Shown piece by piece: positions 10,035 to 19,389 of a stretch of 64,000 bases of DNA. A program made the translations under genes and the position numbers. Location: NCBI GenBank assembly GCA_900755685.1, contig CAAEHI010000052.1, forward strand, positions 1 through 64,000, written 5' to 3'. The DNA is from an uncultured Collinsella sp. (GTDB lineage Bacteria > Actinomycetota > Coriobacteriia > Coriobacteriales > Coriobacteriaceae). The notes beneath the pieces are model-generated. The model searched no databases. It worked only from the letters and a program-made list of their open reading frames with translations, and was not told the DNA's origin. The stretch's first letter is position 1. Each line of letters begins with the position of its first letter.

Positions 10035-10048
10035 CGAACATCTGTGCG
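10035..10048. promoter_or_regulatory. Candidate LexA/SOS box upstream of uvrA
   Basis: CGAACATCTGTGCG matches the Gram-positive/actinobacterial SOS palindrome CGAAC-N4-GTTCG at 9 of 10 positions. It lies 62 bp before the uvrA start, where a LexA operator would be expected. No comparable box is seen before uvrB or uvrC. Confidence 0.6.
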
Positions 10049-10109
10049 CGTCGAGTGCGCTAAACTCATCGACAGTATGATTCGATGCAATAGGAGGCAA
10101 GGAGCTTCC

Positions 10110-12989
10110 ATGTCTGATTCTTCTATCGTTATTCGCGGCGCTCGTGAGCACAACCTCCGTGATATCGATGTTTCCATTCCGCGTGACCAACTCGTGGTCA
10201 TTACCGGTCTTTCTGGCTCGGGCAAGAGTTCGCTGGCATTTGACACTATCTATGCCGAGGGCCAGCGTCGATACGTCGAGAGCCTTTCGAGCTATGCGCG
10301 CCAGTTCTTGGGCCAGATGGACAAACCCGACTTGGATTCAATCGACGGCCTTTCGCCGGCGGTGTCGATCGACCAAAAGACGACGTCTAAAAACCCTCGC
10401 TCAACGGTTGGCACCGTAACCGAGATTTATGACTATCTGCGCCTGCTGTTCGCCCGTGTGGGCACCCCGCACTGTCCCGAATGCGGCCGCGTCATTGAGC
10501 GCCAGACGACCGATCAGGTTGCCGACAAGGTCTTGGCGGCGGGGGAGGGCCGCCGCGCGTTTGTGCTGGCACCGGTGGTGCGCGGGCGAAAAGGCGAGTA
10601 CACCAAACTGTTTGAGGATCTTCGCGCCGAGGGCTTTAGCCGCGTGCGTGTCGACGGTGAAGTGCGCTCGCTCGACGACCCGATCGATCTGGACAAGAAG
10701 TTCAAGCACGATATCGAGGTCGTGGTCGATCGCATCGTGATCCGTGAGAACTCTCTTGGCCGTATCGCCGAGTCTGTTGAGCAGGCGACCGCGCTGGCTC
10801 ACGGCAATGTAAACGTGTACATGCTGCCCGATCGTGATGCTCCCGAGGGGACCGAGGGCGAGCTTCTGGAGTATTCGTTGGCCTTGGCGTGCCCGGAGCA
10901 TGGACACTCCATTGACGATCTTCAGCCGCGTGATTTTTCGTTCAACGCTCCCTATGGCGCATGTCCTGAGTGTGACGGCCTGGGCTTTAAGAAAACCGTT
11001 GATGCCGAGGCGCTGATTGAGGACCCCTCGAAGTCCATTGCCGACGGAGTCTTTGGTAGCCTGTTTGGCAATTCGAACTACTATCCGCAGATTTTTGCTG
11101 CGGTCTGCAAACACTTTAAGGTGAGCGCCGATACGCCGTGGAAGGACTTGCCCCCTCGCGTGCGTCGTGCATTCTTGGATGGCCTGGGCGATACGAAGAT
11201 CTCGGTCGACTACCAAAAGCTCGACGGACGCCGCAGCCAGTGGGATACCAAGTTTTCGGGCGTTCGCAACATCCTGTACGAACGCTATACCGAGACGACG
11301 AACGAGAACACCAAGGCGCGTCTGGAGAAGTACATTCGCGAGGAGCCGTGCTCGACCTGCCACGGCGCTCGTTTGCGCTCCGAGATGCTCGCCGTCACCG
11401 TGGGCGGTAAGTCCATTTACGAGGTTTGTTGCCTGTCGTGCCGTGAATCGCTCGAGTTTTTTGAGGGCTTGGAACTCACCGAGCGCCAACAGTTTATCGG
11501 CGGCCGTATCGTCAAAGAAATTCTGGAACGTCTGCGTTTTCTGGTCGATGTTGGACTCGACTATCTGACACTCGATCGCGCCTCGGCGACGCTTTCCGGT
11601 GGCGAGGCACAGCGTATTCGACTGGCAACGCAGATCGGCGCGGGTCTCATGGGCGTGCTCTATATTCTGGACGAGCCCTCGATCGGTCTTCATCAGCGTG
11701 ACAACGAGCGCCTGATCAAGACGCTCGAGCGCCTGCGCGATATCGGCAATACCGTTATCGTCGTCGAACACGACGAGGATACAATCCGTGCCGCCGACTA
11801 CGTGATCGACATGGGGCCCGGCGCCGGTGTCAACGGCGGGCACGTAGTCGCGGCGGGAACGCCTGCTGATATCATGGCGTGTCCTGAGTCGATGACGGGC
11901 GCTTATCTGACCGGCAAACGAATGATTCGGATGCCTGATGAACGGCGCAAGCCCGGTCGCGGCTGCCTTAAAATTACGGGCGCTCGAGCCAACAACCTCA
12001 AAAACGTTACTGCCAAGATCGAGTTTGGTACGCTTACGGTTGTTACCGGCGTGTCGGGATCGGGCAAGAGCTCCCTGGTTACCGACACCATTGCGCCTGC
12101 CCTTACGAATGCTATTCACCGTTCGACGCGCCCCGTGGGTCCGTATAAGAAAATCGAGGGCATCGAGTGTATCGATAAGGTTATTGATATCGACCAGTCG
12201 CCGATTGGCCGCACGCCGCGTTCCAACCCTGCTACCTATATCGGCCTGTGGGATGATCTTCGCGCGCTGTTTGCGAGTACGCCGGAGTCGAAGGCGCGCG
12301 GCTACTCGCCGGGTCGTTTCTCCTTTAATGTGAGTGGCGGGCGCTGTGAGGCGTGCAAGGGCGACGGGCAGATCAAGATCGAGATGCACTTCCTTCCCGA
12401 TATCTACGTTCCCTGCGAAGTTTGCGGCGGTAAACGCTACAACCGCGAGACACTCGAGGTCACCTACCGTGGCAAGACCATCTCGGACGTGCTCGACATG
12501 AGCGTCACCGAGGCGCTGGCCTTCTTTGGGAATATCCCGCAGATTAAGCGCAAGCTCCAGACGCTGTACGATGTAGGCTTAGGCTACGTGAGCCTGGGCC
12601 AGCCCGCCACGACGCTCTCGGGCGGCGAGGCGCAGCGTGTGAAGCTCGCCAAGGAGCTTCATCGACGCCAGACGGGCAAGACGTTCTATATTTTGGACGA
12701 GCCGACGACCGGTCTTCATTTTGAGGACGTCCGCCAGCTGCTCGATGTGCTGCAGCGCTTGGTCGATGCGGGCAACACGGTGCTGGTGATTGAGCACAAC
12801 CTTGATGTCATCAAGGTTGCCGACCGCCTGATCGATATGGGTCCCGAGGGCGGTAACGGCGGCGGAACCGTCGTGGTTTCGGGTACACCGGAGCAGGTTG
12901 CGGACTGTCCGCAGAGTTATACGGGCAAGTTTTTGGCGCCGTTGCTCAGGCGTGACCGGGAGCGCCAGGCTCAACTTGATGCTCAATAA
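10110..12989 (+). CDS. uvrA: Excinuclease ABC subunit A
   Basis: UvrA dimers find bulky DNA lesions and load UvrB. The 959-residue protein has two ABC ATPase cassettes: Walker [10 protein letters not shown] near residue 32 and GVSGSGKSS near residue 650, both with signature LSGGEAQR. The zinc-finger cysteine pairs CPECGR, CPECDG, CSTC, and CEAC/CEVC are present. The start at 10110 ([10 protein letters not shown]) is preceded by AGGAG. A longer in-frame ORF upstream overlaps the candidate SOS box and lacks an RBS. It is transcribed alone, divergently from the sulfatase gene, with a candidate LexA box in between. Confidence 0.97.
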   Translation: MSDSSIVIRGAREHNLRDIDVSIPRDQLVVITGLSGSGKSSLAFDTIYAEGQRRYVESLSSYARQFLGQMDKPDLDSIDGLSPAVSIDQKTTSKNPRSTVGTVTEIYDYLRLLFARVGTPHCPECGRVIERQTTDQVADKVLAAGEGRRAFVLAPVVRGRKGEYTKLFEDLRAEGFSRVRVDGEVRSLDDPIDLDKKFKHDIEVVVDRIVIRENSLGRIAESVEQATALAHGNVNVYMLPDRDAPEGTEGELLEYSLALACPEHGHSIDDLQPRDFSFNAPYGACPECDGLGFKKTVDAEALIEDPSKSIADGVFGSLFGNSNYYPQIFAAVCKHFKVSADTPWKDLPPRVRRAFLDGLGDTKISVDYQKLDGRRSQWDTKFSGVRNILYERYTETTNENTKARLEKYIREEPCSTCHGARLRSEMLAVTVGGKSIYEVCCLSCRESLEFFEGLELTERQQFIGGRIVKEILERLRFLVDVGLDYLTLDRASATLSGGEAQRIRLATQIGAGLMGVLYILDEPSIGLHQRDNERLIKTLERLRDIGNTVIVVEHDEDTIRAADYVIDMGPGAGVNGGHVVAAGTPADIMACPESMTGAYLTGKRMIRMPDERRKPGRGCLKITGARANNLKNVTAKIEFGTLTVVTGVSGSGKSSLVTDTIAPALTNAIHRSTRPVGPYKKIEGIECIDKVIDIDQSPIGRTPRSNPATYIGLWDDLRALFASTPESKARGYSPGRFSFNVSGGRCEACKGDGQIKIEMHFLPDIYVPCEVCGGKRYNRETLEVTYRGKTISDVLDMSVTEALAFFGNIPQIKRKLQTLYDVGLGYVSLGQPATTLSGGEAQRVKLAKELHRRQTGKTFYILDEPTTGLHFEDVRQLLDVLQRLVDAGNTVLVIEHNLDVIKVADRLIDMGPEGGNGGGTVVVSGTPEQVADCPQSYTGKFLAPLLRRDRERQAQLDAQ

Positions 12990-13009
12990 ATAGGCGATTC
13001 AGTTTATGG

Positions 13010-13040
13010 GCGCCATCGACTCCTTGTGATTCGATGGCGC
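13010..13040 (+). terminator. Hairpin after uvrA
   Basis: A perfect 10-bp stem, GCGCCATCGA with TCGATGGCGC (13010-13019 with 13031-13040), lies 20 bp after the uvrA stop. There is no U-run behind it, so it is a possible Rho-dependent or stabilising hairpin rather than a classic terminator. Confidence 0.55.
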
Positions 13041-13121
13041 TTGCTGTGCCGAAGTGACGTATGCAGCCGAATTGGACATATACTTAATCCTTGCGTCCGA
13101 ATGCGAGGGAAAGGATATGTC

Positions 13122-13622
13122 ATGGCAAAGGCTGTAAAGACGCCAAAAACCAATGCGATGCGCGAGCTGGAAAGTGCCGGCATTTCCTATGTTCTACATA
13201 CGTACGAAGACGATGGTGATGAGTCGGTGGGCCTGGGGGCCGCGATTTCGGAGCAGCTTGGCGAGGAGCCCGGTCAAGGATTTAAGACTTTGGTCTGTGT
13301 GACACCGTCCAACGACCATGTCGTGTGCTGCATCCCTGTTGCCGACGAGCTCGATTTAAAGTCCGCCGCGCGTGCCGCGGGGGAAAAGTCCTTGGCCATG
13401 ATGCATGTGAAGGATTTGCTTGCGGCGACTGGCTACGTTCGCGGCGGCTGCAGCCCGGTCGGTATGAAAAAACGCTACCGGACGCTCATTGATGAGACGT
13501 GTGTCCTTTGGGATACCATTTTTATTTCGGGAGGCAAGCGTGGTTATCAGCTCGAGCTTGCACCCGATGATTTAATTGCATTTTGCGGGGCGACGGTTGC
13601 CGCGATTACGAGAGAGGACTGA
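13122..13622 (+). CDS. ybaK: YbaK/EbsC-type Cys-tRNA(Pro) deacylase
   Basis: This trans-editing enzyme hydrolyses Cys misattached to tRNA-Pro. The 166-residue protein matches the bacterial YbaK fold end to end. TPKTNAMRELE opens it, and the conserved Lys appears in FKTLVC. The signature GYVRGGCSPVGMKKRYRT is near residues 107-124, and SGGKRG lies toward the end. The length is normal for YbaK. ATG 13122 is preceded by GAGGGAAAGGA; the longer in-frame ORF has no RBS. The stop is 3 nt before the murJ start, so the two are probably co-transcribed although functionally unrelated. Confidence 0.9.
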   Translation: MAKAVKTPKTNAMRELESAGISYVLHTYEDDGDESVGLGAAISEQLGEEPGQGFKTLVCVTPSNDHVVCCIPVADELDLKSAARAAGEKSLAMMHVKDLLAATGYVRGGCSPVGMKKRYRTLIDETCVLWDTIFISGGKRGYQLELAPDDLIAFCGATVAAITRED

Positions 13623-13625
13623 GCG

Positions 13626-15308
13626 ATGCCGCAGGAAGAATTGAAGCGCGGAGCTCATTTTGCAAAAGAATCTGCGCCTCAGACACCCTCATCCGAAGCT
13701 CCTTCGTCGCGAGATGACACTGACGACATGGGCTCGTCGGACTACTCCACGGTTGGTCGTTCTGCTGGCCTCATGACCGTGCTGACCATCGTGTCGCGCG
13801 TCACCGGGTTTATCCGCACGTGGGCCATGGCGGCCGCCATCGGCATGTCGCTGCTCTCGTCCTCCTATCAGGTTGCCAACAACCTGCCCAACATGCTTTA
13901 CGAACTCGTGATGGGCGGCATGCTCGTTACGGCGTTTTTGCCGGTGTATATGGGTGTGAGGCGCGAGCAGGGCCGCGAGGCATCGAACGAGTATGTCGGT
14001 AACCTGCTCGGTATTCTGCTTCTGCTGCTGGGCGGTATCTCGCTGCTGGGCACCGTGTTTGCTCCCGGCTTTATTTGGACGCAGTCGTTCCTTTCGGGCG
14101 ATGGCGGCAGCATGGATACCGCTGCGTTCATGTTCCGCTTCTTTGCTATTCAAATTCTGTTTTATGGCTTGGGCTCGGTGTTCTCGGGCGTTCTCAACGC
14201 ACACCGCGACTACTTCTGGTCGACGTTTGCCCCGGTTCTCAACAATGTTATCGTCATCGCCAGCTTTATGGGCTTTGCTCCTGTGTCTGCACAATTTGGC
14301 GGGCAGGCCGGTATTATCTTGATCGCAGCTGGTACGACCCTCGGCGTCTTTGTCCAGATGGCCTGCCAGATTCCCGCGCTTGGCAAGCATGGCGTGCATC
14401 CTCATATCCATATCGACTTTAAGGACCCCGCGCTGCGACAGACGATCGCGCTTGGTATCCCGACGCTGCTCGCCACGGTGTGCATGTTTGTCTCGACCTC
14501 CATTACCAATGCCGCCGCGTTGGTGGTGCAGCCCGAGACCGGCCCATCCGTCATTGCATATGCGCGCCTGTGGTACACATTGCCCTATGCGCTGATCGCC
14601 GCCTCGCTTTCGACGGCACTCTATACCGAACTCTCTCACGATGCGCAGGAGAAGGATTACGACAGCGTCCGCACGGGTATTTCGCGCGGTGTCGCCCAGA
14701 TGCTCTTCTTCCTGATTCCGTTTGCGCTGTACCTGATCGTCTTCGCCCGTCCGCTCAACATGATTTACTGCGCCGGCAAGTTCGATGAATCCGGTGTGGC
14801 GCTGGTGTCGGAGTTCCTTATCTATCTGGCACTTTCCCTGCCGCTCTACGGTGTGGTCGTGCTGATGCAGAAGAGCTTCTCGGCCCTGCTCGATATGAAA
14901 CCTTATAGCCGCTATTGCCTGTACTCCGCTATCGGTCAGGCCGGTTCGGTGCTGCTGTTTGGCGTGGTGCTGGGCTACGGTATGCCGGCAATTGCGCTTT
15001 CGTACGTCGTTGACTACGTGGTCTTGGTCGGATGCTCACTGTGGTGGCTGCGCCGTCGTCTGCATGGCCTGCAGGTCAAATCTATCCTGCACGGCGGTTT
15101 CTTTGGTCTATTGTTCGGTCTCTTGGGCGCTGCCGCGGGCGCCGGCGTCATGTGGGCACTTGAGCACTTTGTCGGGGCACTTGGCGGCTCGATTCTGATT
15201 ACTCTTGGCTACGTTTGTGTCGCAGGCGTCGTCTCGCTCGCCGTAACTTTTGGCCTTGCCTTCGTCTTTAAGATGCCCGAGGTCTCGGCGCTGCTTCTTC
15301 GCAAGTAG
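13626..15308 (+). CDS. murJ: Lipid II flippase MurJ
   Basis: MurJ moves the peptidoglycan precursor lipid II across the membrane. The 560-residue protein has a hydrophilic N-terminal tail of about 45 residues, then about 14 membrane helices of the MATE/MVF fold. The first repeat carries VSRVTGFIRTWAMA and SYQVANNLPNMLYELVMGGMLV, typical of MurJ (MviN). The long charged N-terminal extension is seen in actinobacterial homologues. It sits in a tight row, ybaK-murJ-uvrC, with spacers of 3 and 6 nt. Confidence 0.93.
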   Translation: MPQEELKRGAHFAKESAPQTPSSEAPSSRDDTDDMGSSDYSTVGRSAGLMTVLTIVSRVTGFIRTWAMAAAIGMSLLSSSYQVANNLPNMLYELVMGGMLVTAFLPVYMGVRREQGREASNEYVGNLLGILLLLLGGISLLGTVFAPGFIWTQSFLSGDGGSMDTAAFMFRFFAIQILFYGLGSVFSGVLNAHRDYFWSTFAPVLNNVIVIASFMGFAPVSAQFGGQAGIILIAAGTTLGVFVQMACQIPALGKHGVHPHIHIDFKDPALRQTIALGIPTLLATVCMFVSTSITNAAALVVQPETGPSVIAYARLWYTLPYALIAASLSTALYTELSHDAQEKDYDSVRTGISRGVAQMLFFLIPFALYLIVFARPLNMIYCAGKFDESGVALVSEFLIYLALSLPLYGVVVLMQKSFSALLDMKPYSRYCLYSAIGQAGSVLLFGVVLGYGMPAIALSYVVDYVVLVGCSLWWLRRRLHGLQVKSILHGGFFGLLFGLLGAAAGAGVMWALEHFVGALGGSILITLGYVCVAGVVSLAVTFGLAFVFKMPEVSALLLRK

Positions 15309-15314
15309 GTACGC

Positions 15315-17255
15315 GTGGCAGGTCACGACAACATTCCAACACTTGCCGAGCAGGTTTCGCGCGTTCCCACGCAACCCGGCTGCTACCTTTGGAAAGATGC
15401 CAAGGGCGATGTCATCTATGTGGGCAAGGCAAAAAACTTGCGTGCCCGTATGCGTCAATACGTGACGCTGCAGGACGAGCGTCAAAAGATCCCGCTCATG
15501 ATGCAGCTGGTGGCGAGCTTCGACTATATCGTGGTGGAGACCGAGCACGAGGCATTGGTGCTCGAGCGCAATCTGATCGGCCAGTACCATCCGTACTTCA
15601 ACGTCGACCTTAAGGACGATAAGAGCTATCCCTTTATCGCCATTACTAAGAGCGATCTCTTTCCCGCTATTAAATACACGCGCGAGCGCCATAAGCCCGG
15701 CACGCGCTATTTTGGTCCCTATACCGATAGTCGTGCGGCGCGTGAGACCATCGATACGCTGCGCAAGGTTATTCCTATTTGCTCGGCATCCTGTGCGGAA
15801 TGGCGCCGCTGCCGCCGCATCGTCGAATCTCATAAGGGCGAAGAAGACATCGTCAATATGATTTGCGCACAAAACGGGCGCCCCTGCTTTGACTACCATG
15901 TCGGGCGCGGGCCGGGCGCATGCGTCGGCGCGATTTCCCCTGCTGACTATGCCAAGAACGTCAAGCGTGTCGAACGTTTCTTGTCGGGCCATCGCAAGGA
16001 TGTCGTCGACGAGCTTACGTCCGAGATGACGGAGGCAGCCGAGACGCTCGATTTTGAGCGTGCGGCGCGCGTCAAGCGTCGTCTGGAAGTCATTAGGGGC
16101 TTGGACGATCGCCAACAGGTTGTTTTTCCATCGAGCGTCGATATCGACGTCATCGGCTTCTATCGCGAAGAGACTATCTCTGCCGCCTGCGTCTTTGTCG
16201 TTCGCGAGGGCCGAACGGTTCGAACTTGTGAGTTCATCCTCGATAAAGGCCTGGATGTCGACGAGGAAGAGCTTCAATCGGGCTTTCTTAAGCGCTATTA
16301 CGACGAGACGGCTGATATTCCAGCCGAGATCAATCTCTCTGTCGAGCTTGAGGATGCCGAAGCGTTGGGGGAGTGGCTTGCGGGCAAGCGCGAACGCTCT
16401 TGCCATCTCCATAGGCCGCAGCGCGGCGAAAAGCACCGCCTGCTCGATATGGCTTCCAAAAATGCACGCCATGCCCTCATGCGCTACATGATGCGCACGG
16501 GATATGCTGACGATCGCACCAATCAGGCGCTCCTTGAGCTCGAAAGCGCGCTTGCGCTGCCTGCACCGCCGTTGCGCATCGAGTGCTTCGATATCTCGAC
16601 GTTGCACGGCACCTTTACCGTCGCTTCGATGGTGGTATTTACCAACGGTCGTGCCGACAAGGGCCAGTATCGTCGCTTTAAAATTCAGGCCGAATTGGAC
16701 GAGGCGAACGACTTCGTATCGATGTCCGAGGTTCTGGGGCGTCGCTATGCTCCCGAGCGCATGGCGGACGAGCGCTTTGGCTCGCGCCCCGATTTGCTCG
16801 TTGTCGATGGCGGCAAGCCGCAATTGACCGCTGCAATTAAGCAACTTGAGGCGCTCGGCCTCGATATACCAGTCTGTGGCTTGGCAAAGGCCGATGAGGA
16901 GGTTTTCGTGCCGTGGGACGAGACTCCCGTCGTGCTACCGACCGGCTCCGCTTCGCTTTATCTGATCAAGCAGGTTCGCGATGAATCCCACCGATTTGCG
17001 ATTACGTTCCACCGCGAGTTGCGCGATAAGGCAATGACGGTTTCGGTGCTTGACGACGTTCCGGGCGTGGGACCCACTAGAAAACGTGCCATCATGCGCC
17101 ATTTTGGCTCGATGAAGCGCTTGCGCGCGGCAAGCGAGCAGGAGATTGCGGAAGTTCGAGGCGTTCCGGCCGATGTCGCCAAAGCGGTCCACGAGGCACT
17201 TGTTGCATGGAATGCCGAGCGCGTCCAGGCATCGGCCAGCCGTTCCGAAAACTAA
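15315..17255 (+). CDS. uvrC: Excinuclease ABC subunit C
   Basis: UvrC makes both incisions in excision repair. The 646-residue protein shows the GIY-YIG nuclease at the N-terminus (GCYLWKDAKGDVIYVGKAKNLRARM). A UVR motif lies near residues 235-265 (VDELTSEMTEAAETLDFERAARV). The RNase H-like nuclease follows (IECFDISTLHGT, LLVVDGGKPQL), and helix-hairpin-helix motifs end the protein (VPGVGPTRKRAIMRHFGS). Translation starts at GTG 15315, six nt after the murJ stop, with only a weak RBS, consistent with coupling. With uvrA and uvrB, the complete UvrABC set lies within 16 kb. Confidence 0.97.
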   Translation: MAGHDNIPTLAEQVSRVPTQPGCYLWKDAKGDVIYVGKAKNLRARMRQYVTLQDERQKIPLMMQLVASFDYIVVETEHEALVLERNLIGQYHPYFNVDLKDDKSYPFIAITKSDLFPAIKYTRERHKPGTRYFGPYTDSRAARETIDTLRKVIPICSASCAEWRRCRRIVESHKGEEDIVNMICAQNGRPCFDYHVGRGPGACVGAISPADYAKNVKRVERFLSGHRKDVVDELTSEMTEAAETLDFERAARVKRRLEVIRGLDDRQQVVFPSSVDIDVIGFYREETISAACVFVVREGRTVRTCEFILDKGLDVDEEELQSGFLKRYYDETADIPAEINLSVELEDAEALGEWLAGKRERSCHLHRPQRGEKHRLLDMASKNARHALMRYMMRTGYADDRTNQALLELESALALPAPPLRIECFDISTLHGTFTVASMVVFTNGRADKGQYRRFKIQAELDEANDFVSMSEVLGRRYAPERMADERFGSRPDLLVVDGGKPQLTAAIKQLEALGLDIPVCGLAKADEEVFVPWDETPVVLPTGSASLYLIKQVRDESHRFAITFHRELRDKAMTVSVLDDVPGVGPTRKRAIMRHFGSMKRLRAASEQEIAEVRGVPADVAKAVHEALVAWNAERVQASASRSEN

Positions 17256-17348
17256 ACGCGCTTCTAAACAACTGATATACATGATTGGCTGATTTTCAAT
17301 CATTTATTTCGCGGCGATTACCTCCTGATTTCGGGTTTTATTAACGCT

Positions 17349-17358
17349 AAAACGTTTG
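17349..17358. promoter_or_regulatory. LacI/cre-like palindrome upstream of the sialate locus
   Basis: AAAACGTTTG contains the palindrome AAACGTTT (17350-17357), flanked by GCTAA (17346-17350) and TTAGC (17360-17364). Such AANCGNT cores are typical of LacI-family operators, including catabolite sites. A related perfect palindrome lies before gap (30050). Confidence 0.4.
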
Positions 17359-17420
17359 ATTAGCCATGGTGAATAACCCTGCTATCCTGCGGGTTGACGA
17401 AGACTGATATCTCACCTCGT

Positions 17421-17501
17421 CGATACATACTGTCTGGCGAATCGTTTGTCAATGAATTCGGTGAACGGTAGTAAATACCGTTCAAGCGTATGTATGTATC
17501 G
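17421..17501. promoter_or_regulatory. Nested inverted repeats upstream of the sialate transporter
   Basis: CGATACATAC (17421-17430) is perfectly complementary to GTATGTATCG (17492-17501). Inside it sits TGAACGGTA-N5-TACCGTTCA (17462-17470 with 17476-17484), a perfect 9-bp dyad. The inner dyad has operator geometry, about 40 bp upstream of a candidate -35. The whole could alternatively be a folded RNA leader. The remainder of 17256-17620 holds no gene. Confidence 0.5.
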
Positions 17502-17523
17502 GTCGCCGAGCGCGGCACCTCAG

Positions 17524-17551
17524 TTGGGTCCGTCGGTAGGTAAGGTATATA
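17524..17551 (+). promoter_or_regulatory. Candidate promoter of the sialate locus
   Basis: TTGGGT (17524-17529), a 16-bp spacer and TATATA (17546-17551) form a plausible sigma-70 promoter, 70 bp before the first gene of the locus. Confidence 0.45.
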
Positions 17552-17620
17552 TCGTCCGCAAGTTGCGCGGGGGCAAGTCTAGGTGCTCCCGGGTAAGACT
17601 CTCTATTGATAGGAGAAGAC

Positions 17621-19234
17621 ATGGCCATCATCAACAAGGGTATGTCCAGGCGTTCGTTCCTCGGCCTCACCGGCAGCGTCGCTGCTGTCGCAGGGCTTGG
17701 TCTCACCGGCTGCGGTGGCAGCTCCAACGACGAGGGTTCCGCTTCCGGTTCCACCGATTCCGCCAACCGTGGCGGCGGCGTGATCACTGCTGGTTCCGCT
17801 TACGCTCCGTCCAGCTTCGACCCCGCCAGCACCGGCTCCGCTGTGGGCCTGGGTGCTAACTGGCACGTCATCGAGGGCCTCTACGGCATCGATTACCACG
17901 ACTACAGCACCTTCAACGAGCTCGCCACCGACGATCCCAAGTCCGTGGACGACACTACCTTCGAGGTCACCATCCGCAAGGGCGCCAAGTTCTCCGATGG
18001 CACCGAGGTCACCGCTGACGACGTCGTTGCCTCCTACACCGCTTGCGCCGCTTCTGCTACCTATGCTCCGTTCTTCCAGCCCTTCGAGTCCATCGAGGCC
18101 AAGGACGCCAGCACGGTAACGGTCAAGACCAAGGTCCCCAACTTCTCCCTGCTCAAGGATCGTCTGGCCATCATCCGCGTTACCCCGGCTACCCAGGCCG
18201 AGGAGGATCGCGCCAAGCAGCCGATCGGCTCCGGCCCCTGGATGTACGACTCTATCTCCGATACCGAGATCACCCTGGTTCCCAACCCCGAGTACAACGG
18301 TGAGTATGCTGCCGAGGATAAGAAGATCCAGTACAGCATCCTGACCGACCCCACCGCTCGCGTTACCGCTCAGCAGGAGGGCTCCACGCTCGTTATGGAG
18401 CTCGTCACCGCTGACGCCGTCGACCAGCTCGAGAGCGCTGGCTGCAAGATCGATAACGTTCAGGGTTTCGGCACCCGCTTCATCATGTTCAACGTCGCCA
18501 AGGAGCCTTGGAACAACGTCAAGGTCCGTCAGGCCGTCATGTACGCGCTCGACACCGAGAAGATGATCACCAACACCTTCGCCGGCCTTGCCACCGCCGC
18601 CAGCTGCTACCTGCCCAAGAGCTTCACCAACTATCATGAGGCTTCCACGGTGTACAAGACTGACGCCAAGAAGGCCAAGAAGCTCATCGAAGAGTCTGGC
18701 ATCACCCCGGGCGCCATCACCCTGCGCACCACCGACAACGAGCAGATCAAGGGCATGGCCGCCCAGGTCAAGAACGACCTCGACGCTCTCGGCTTCGATG
18801 TGACCATCCAGACCGATACCTCGCCGGCCACCTACGCTGCCATCGACGGCGGCGAGGCCTACGATATCCTCCTTGCCCCTGGCGATCCGTCCTGCTTCGG
18901 CGCCGACCCCGACCTGCTGCTCAACTGGTGGTACGGTGACAACGTCTGGATGCAGACCCGTTGCCCGTGGAAGGAGTCCGCTGAGTGGGAGAAGCTCCAC
19001 GGTCTCATGGACGAGGCTCTTGCCGCCGAGGGCGACGAGCAGCAGAAGAAGTGGAACGAGTGCTTCGACATCATCGCCGACAACGCTGTTCTGTACCCCG
19101 TTGTCCACGTCAAGACCGTCTCTGCTTCCTGGGACGATCCGTCCACCGCGCCCAACGGCGAGGCCCTCGATGGCTTCAAGGGCATCGGCACGACGAGCAT
19201 GTCCTTCAGGGGCGTCGCGACCGTCAAGGCCTAA
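17621..19234 (+). CDS. SBP family 5 substrate-binding lipoprotein, probable sialic acid transporter component
   Basis: The 537-residue extracellular binding protein of a peptide/nickel-type ABC importer. A twin-arginine-like SRRSFLGL at 9-16 and lipobox LTGC with Cys31 indicate export and lipidation. The mature protein begins with a Ser/Gly-rich linker and has the SBP-5 pattern (LATDDPKSVDDTTFEVTIRKGAKFSDG). The start at 17621 has AGGAGA 5 nt upstream. The family binds peptides, but the downstream NanA-like, ROK and NanE genes point to N-acetylneuraminate, as in SBP-5 sialate transporters known from other bacteria; this is inference. Strong C-ending codon bias suggests high expression. Confidence 0.88.
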   Translation: MAIINKGMSRRSFLGLTGSVAAVAGLGLTGCGGSSNDEGSASGSTDSANRGGGVITAGSAYAPSSFDPASTGSAVGLGANWHVIEGLYGIDYHDYSTFNELATDDPKSVDDTTFEVTIRKGAKFSDGTEVTADDVVASYTACAASATYAPFFQPFESIEAKDASTVTVKTKVPNFSLLKDRLAIIRVTPATQAEEDRAKQPIGSGPWMYDSISDTEITLVPNPEYNGEYAAEDKKIQYSILTDPTARVTAQQEGSTLVMELVTADAVDQLESAGCKIDNVQGFGTRFIMFNVAKEPWNNVKVRQAVMYALDTEKMITNTFAGLATAASCYLPKSFTNYHEASTVYKTDAKKAKKLIEESGITPGAITLRTTDNEQIKGMAAQVKNDLDALGFDVTIQTDTSPATYAAIDGGEAYDILLAPGDPSCFGADPDLLLNWWYGDNVWMQTRCPWKESAEWEKLHGLMDEALAAEGDEQQKKWNECFDIIADNAVLYPVVHVKTVSASWDDPSTAPNGEALDGFKGIGTTSMSFRGVATVKA

Positions 19235-19294
19235 GACTCGCTTGAGTCATATGTGGGGCATCGGTCGTAAGGCAACGTCCTCATAGTTGAAACA

Positions 19295-19328
19295 AAGACC
19301 CGGGCGGCCTCGATGTCGCTCGGGTCTT
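19295..19328 (+). terminator. Attenuator-type hairpin between binding protein and permease
   Basis: AAGACCCG (19295-19302) pairs with CGGGTCTT (19321-19328), with GCG/CGC pairing inside. No U-run follows, so it probably reduces read-through or protects the upstream mRNA, giving more binding protein than permease. Confidence 0.6.
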
Positions 19329-19389
19329 GTAATGAGTATCCATACTCATATACCAGTTGGTCCTACCGACAAAAGAAAGGGGAGAGAAC

